DNA from: Verrucomicrobiales bacterium
GTDB lineage: Bacteria > Verrucomicrobiota > Verrucomicrobiia > Limisphaerales > UBA1100
DNA: 8,354 bases
Direction: 5' to 3'
Assembly: GCA_011523245.1 (NCBI GenBank)
Contig: WTHG01000321.1
Span: 1-8,354 of the forward strand
How positions within the stretch are numbered: the first letter of the stretch is position 1; each line of letters begins with the position of its first letter. Position numbers and translations under genes: made by a program. Shown here piece after piece: positions 6,572 to 8,354 of this stretch. Under the pieces are notes generated by a model that saw only the letters and a list, made by a program, of their open reading frames with translations, did not search any database and was not told the DNA's origin.

Positions 6572-6610
6572 ATTTACTAAATACGACTTGGTTCTGCTGG
6601 GGGAATCCGT

Positions 6611-8098
6611 TTGAATCCCGCCTTACGATTTATGCGTTATCTGGCAGTCGATCTAGGTGCCGAGAGTGGCCGGGTGATGCTTGGCACGCTTGAAGATGGC
6701 CGCATCTCACTCGAGGAACTTTCCCGTTTCAGCAACACCCCGATCCGCGATGGCGATGCGATGTACTGGAACATCCCGGCGTTGCTGGATGGTATCCGTG
6801 AGGGTCTGGCCCGGGCGGGTGCGCTTGGCCAGGCGATCACCAGCGTGAGTGCCGATGCGTGGGGTGTGGATTATGTGCTTCTAGACGAGGCCGGTGAAAT
6901 CATGGAGCCGGTCTTCCACTACCGCCACCCTCGCACTGCCGAGGGTGAAAAGAGGGTGCTCGCCAAAGTGGACTGGCCGACGTTGTTCGACGAGAGCGGC
7001 GTGCAGTACATGCTGCTCAACACCAGCATCCAGCTTGGCTCGGAGGAACCGGATCGCCTGGCCAGGGCCCGCACGGTGTTGACCGTTGCCGATGCGTTCA
7101 ATTACCTGCTTAGCGGGGTTGGAAAAATTGAGGTGTCCATGGCCAGCACCACCCAGCTTTACAACCCGCGCTTGGCCAAGTGGAGCGAACGCCTGATTGG
7201 TGCGCTCGATTTTCCCCGCTCGATTTTCCCCGAGGTGGCCCAGCCGGCGACCACGCTTGGCCCGCTCAAGCCGTCGTTGGCGGAGGAGAGCGGCTTGGCC
7301 AACGTCAACGTGGTGGCTTCACTTTCGCATGACACCGCCTGTGCCGTGGCGGCGTGTCCCACTGAGAGCGATCGGTGGGCGTACATCAGTTCCGGCACAT
7401 GGTCGCTCATGGGATTGGAACTTTCGGAGCCTATCGTCACCGATGCTTGTCGCGAGTTGAATTTTACCAACGAGATCGGCTACGGCGGCTCCATTCGTTT
7501 GCTCAAGAACATCATCGGCCTTTGGTTGGTGCAGGAATGTCGACGCGCCTGGGCGGCCGGGGGCAACGAATACAGCTATGCTGACCTGGCCGATTTGGCC
7601 GCATCGGCCGAACCGCATCGCTCGGTATTGAATCCGTCAGACCCGCGATTTCTAGCACCGGACAACATGCCTCAGCGCATCGCGGAAACCTGCCGCGAGA
7701 CCGGGCAGCCAGTACCGGAATCGCCCGGGGCAATTCTTCGCTGCGCCCTCGAGAGCCTCGCATTGCTCTATGCGCGCGCGCTACGCGAGGCGGAAAAACT
7801 CGTCGGCTGGCGGGTGGAAAAAATGCACATCGTCGGCGGCGGCAGCCGCAACGCGCTGCTCAATCAACTCACCGCAGACGCGGCCAATATCGAGGTCGTT
7901 GCGGGGCCGACCGAGGCGACCGCATCCGGCAACGTCCTTGTTCAGTCGATCGCCGCCAGAGAGGTGACAGGTCTCGCCGAGGCCCGGCAGATTGTGCGGA
8001 ACTCATTCGACGCCGAATCGTTCAAGCCGAATCCCTCACCGGAACTGGAGTCCATTCGGGCTCGCTTCGACCAACTCTGCGGCAACGCCCCGCTCTGA
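6611..8098 (+). CDS. rhaB: rhamnulokinase (FGGY carbohydrate kinase)
   Basis: RhaB phosphorylates L-rhamnulose to L-rhamnulose 1-phosphate with ATP in the cytosolic L-rhamnose breakdown pathway. Residue numbers here count from the TTG at 6611. The nucleotide-binding start is Y-L-A-V-D-L-G-A-E-S-G-R-V (10-22). Sugar-side motifs are D-A-W-G-V-D-Y-V-L-L-D (82-92) and F-H-Y-R-H-P-R-T (102-109). The probable catalytic base is D241 in S-H-D-T-A-C-A-V-A-A. Further motifs are Y-I-S-S-G-T-W-S-L-M-G-L-E (258-270), N-F-T-N-E-I-G-Y-G-G (284-293) and H-I-V-G-G-G-S-R-N (406-414), then G-P-T-E-A-T-A-S-G-N (432-441). TTG 6611 has a G-rich ribosome site (6599-6605), whereas the in-frame ATG at 6632 gives the usual family N-terminus and 488 residues, very near the E. 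coli length of 489. Either start is possible. No other rhamnose gene is visible. The assignment to rhamnulose over a related ketose is strong but not absolute. Confidence 0.9.
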   Translation: MNPALRFMRYLAVDLGAESGRVMLGTLEDGRISLEELSRFSNTPIRDGDAMYWNIPALLDGIREGLARAGALGQAITSVSADAWGVDYVLLDEAGEIMEPVFHYRHPRTAEGEKRVLAKVDWPTLFDESGVQYMLLNTSIQLGSEEPDRLARARTVLTVADAFNYLLSGVGKIEVSMASTTQLYNPRLAKWSERLIGALDFPRSIFPEVAQPATTLGPLKPSLAEESGLANVNVVASLSHDTACAVAACPTESDRWAYISSGTWSLMGLELSEPIVTDACRELNFTNEIGYGGSIRLLKNIIGLWLVQECRRAWAAGGNEYSYADLADLAASAEPHRSVLNPSDPRFLAPDNMPQRIAETCRETGQPVPESPGAILRCALESLALLYARALREAEKLVGWRVEKMHIVGGGSRNALLNQLTADAANIEVVAGPTEATASGNVLVQSIAAREVTGLAEARQIVRNSFDAESFKPNPSPELESIRARFDQLCGNAPL

Positions 8099-8104
8099 CC
8101 CGGC

Positions 8105-8354
8105 ATGGAGGAGACGCTTCAGCAATTACTCACCGAACATGGTGCCGAATGGGGGACGGTCGCCGGTGAACGAGTGGCGTTACACTACGGCGATATTCAG
8201 GTCGAGCATGGTTACCTCACCGAATCCGTTGCGTTGATCGACCTCACCGCCCGAGGCTGCCTCGCCGTCCTGGGAGACGATCGGGTGAAGTTCATCAACG
8301 GGCAGGTGACCAACGAGGTGGCCGGGCTGCGCCCGGGGCAGGGCTGCTACGCCG
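8105..8354 (+). CDS. YgfZ/GcvT-like folate-binding protein (partial, 5' end)
   Basis: An open frame from ATG 8105 runs to the window edge without a stop, giving 83 complete residues. It shows the N-terminal signature of the YgfZ/GcvT folate-binding family: H-Y-G-D-I-Q-V-E-H-G-Y (27-37), L-I-D-L-T-A-R-G-C-L-A-V-L-G-D-D-R (45-61), F-I-N-G-Q-V-T-N-E-V (64-73) and L-R-P-G-Q-G-C-Y-A (75-83). YgfZ-type proteins use folate in iron-sulphur cluster maintenance, while GcvT is the aminomethyltransferase of glycine cleavage. The F-I-N-G-Q-V-T-N motif favours the YgfZ side, but the diagnostic K-x-G-C-Y-x-G-Q-E region lies beyond the window. The gene begins 6 nt after rhaB and is probably co-transcribed with it. 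No clear Shine-Dalgarno site precedes it. Confidence 0.82.
   Translation, partial: MEETLQQLLTEHGAEWGTVAGERVALHYGDIQVEHGYLTESVALIDLTARGCLAVLGDDRVKFINGQVTNEVAGLRPGQGCYA

Noticed and set aside
6572..6610. Possible sigma70 promoter for rhaB
   Set aside because: The A/T-rich run just after the terminator contains -10-like hexamers but no credible -35 at the right spacing, so no promoter is called.

Overview
This window looks like part of a chromosome from a Gram-negative bacterium that encodes alternative complex III (ACIII). Verrucomicrobiota or a relative is my best guess. It rests on the ACIII gene order, the ACIII genes being joined to an oxidase-like cytochrome cassette, a rhamnose kinase next door, and weak Shine-Dalgarno use. 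This is inference from gene content; no phylogeny was possible.

Positions 1-6571 form the 3' part of one long plus-strand respiratory operon. It begins with the last codons of an upstream gene (probably actC) and continues with actD, actE and actF, the membrane and cytochrome c subunits of the quinol-oxidising ACIII. Four genes follow without a break: a membrane-anchored monoheme cytochrome c, a CcoN-like polytopic protein, a CcoO-like monoheme cytochrome c and another membrane-anchored monoheme cytochrome c. Most junctions overlap or abut (TGATG, TAATG, TAG-ATG, ATGA). A strong rho-independent terminator at 6546-6571 closes the unit.

The genes suggest an electron path from quinol through ACIII and its ActE haem into a set of three further c-type haems. 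The central puzzle is the CcoN-like protein. It aligns along its length with the catalytic subunit of cbb3 oxidases, yet it lacks nearly every haem and CuB ligand. The cassette is therefore probably not a functional terminal oxidase. It may be an electron-wiring or docking module tied to ACIII. Other oddities are a roughly 100-residue insert in the CcoO-like protein with a loose resemblance to the ribosomal L7/L12 C-terminal domain, a charged insert in ActF, and two cytochrome genes with much lower GC than their neighbours.

Positions 6572-8354 are a separate, more GC-rich unit: a full-length rhamnulokinase (rhaB) followed 6 nt later by the start of a YgfZ/GcvT-like folate-binding protein that runs off the window. 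No tRNA, rRNA, CRISPR, insertion sequence or integrase was seen, and no gene-free stretch exceeds about 85 bases.
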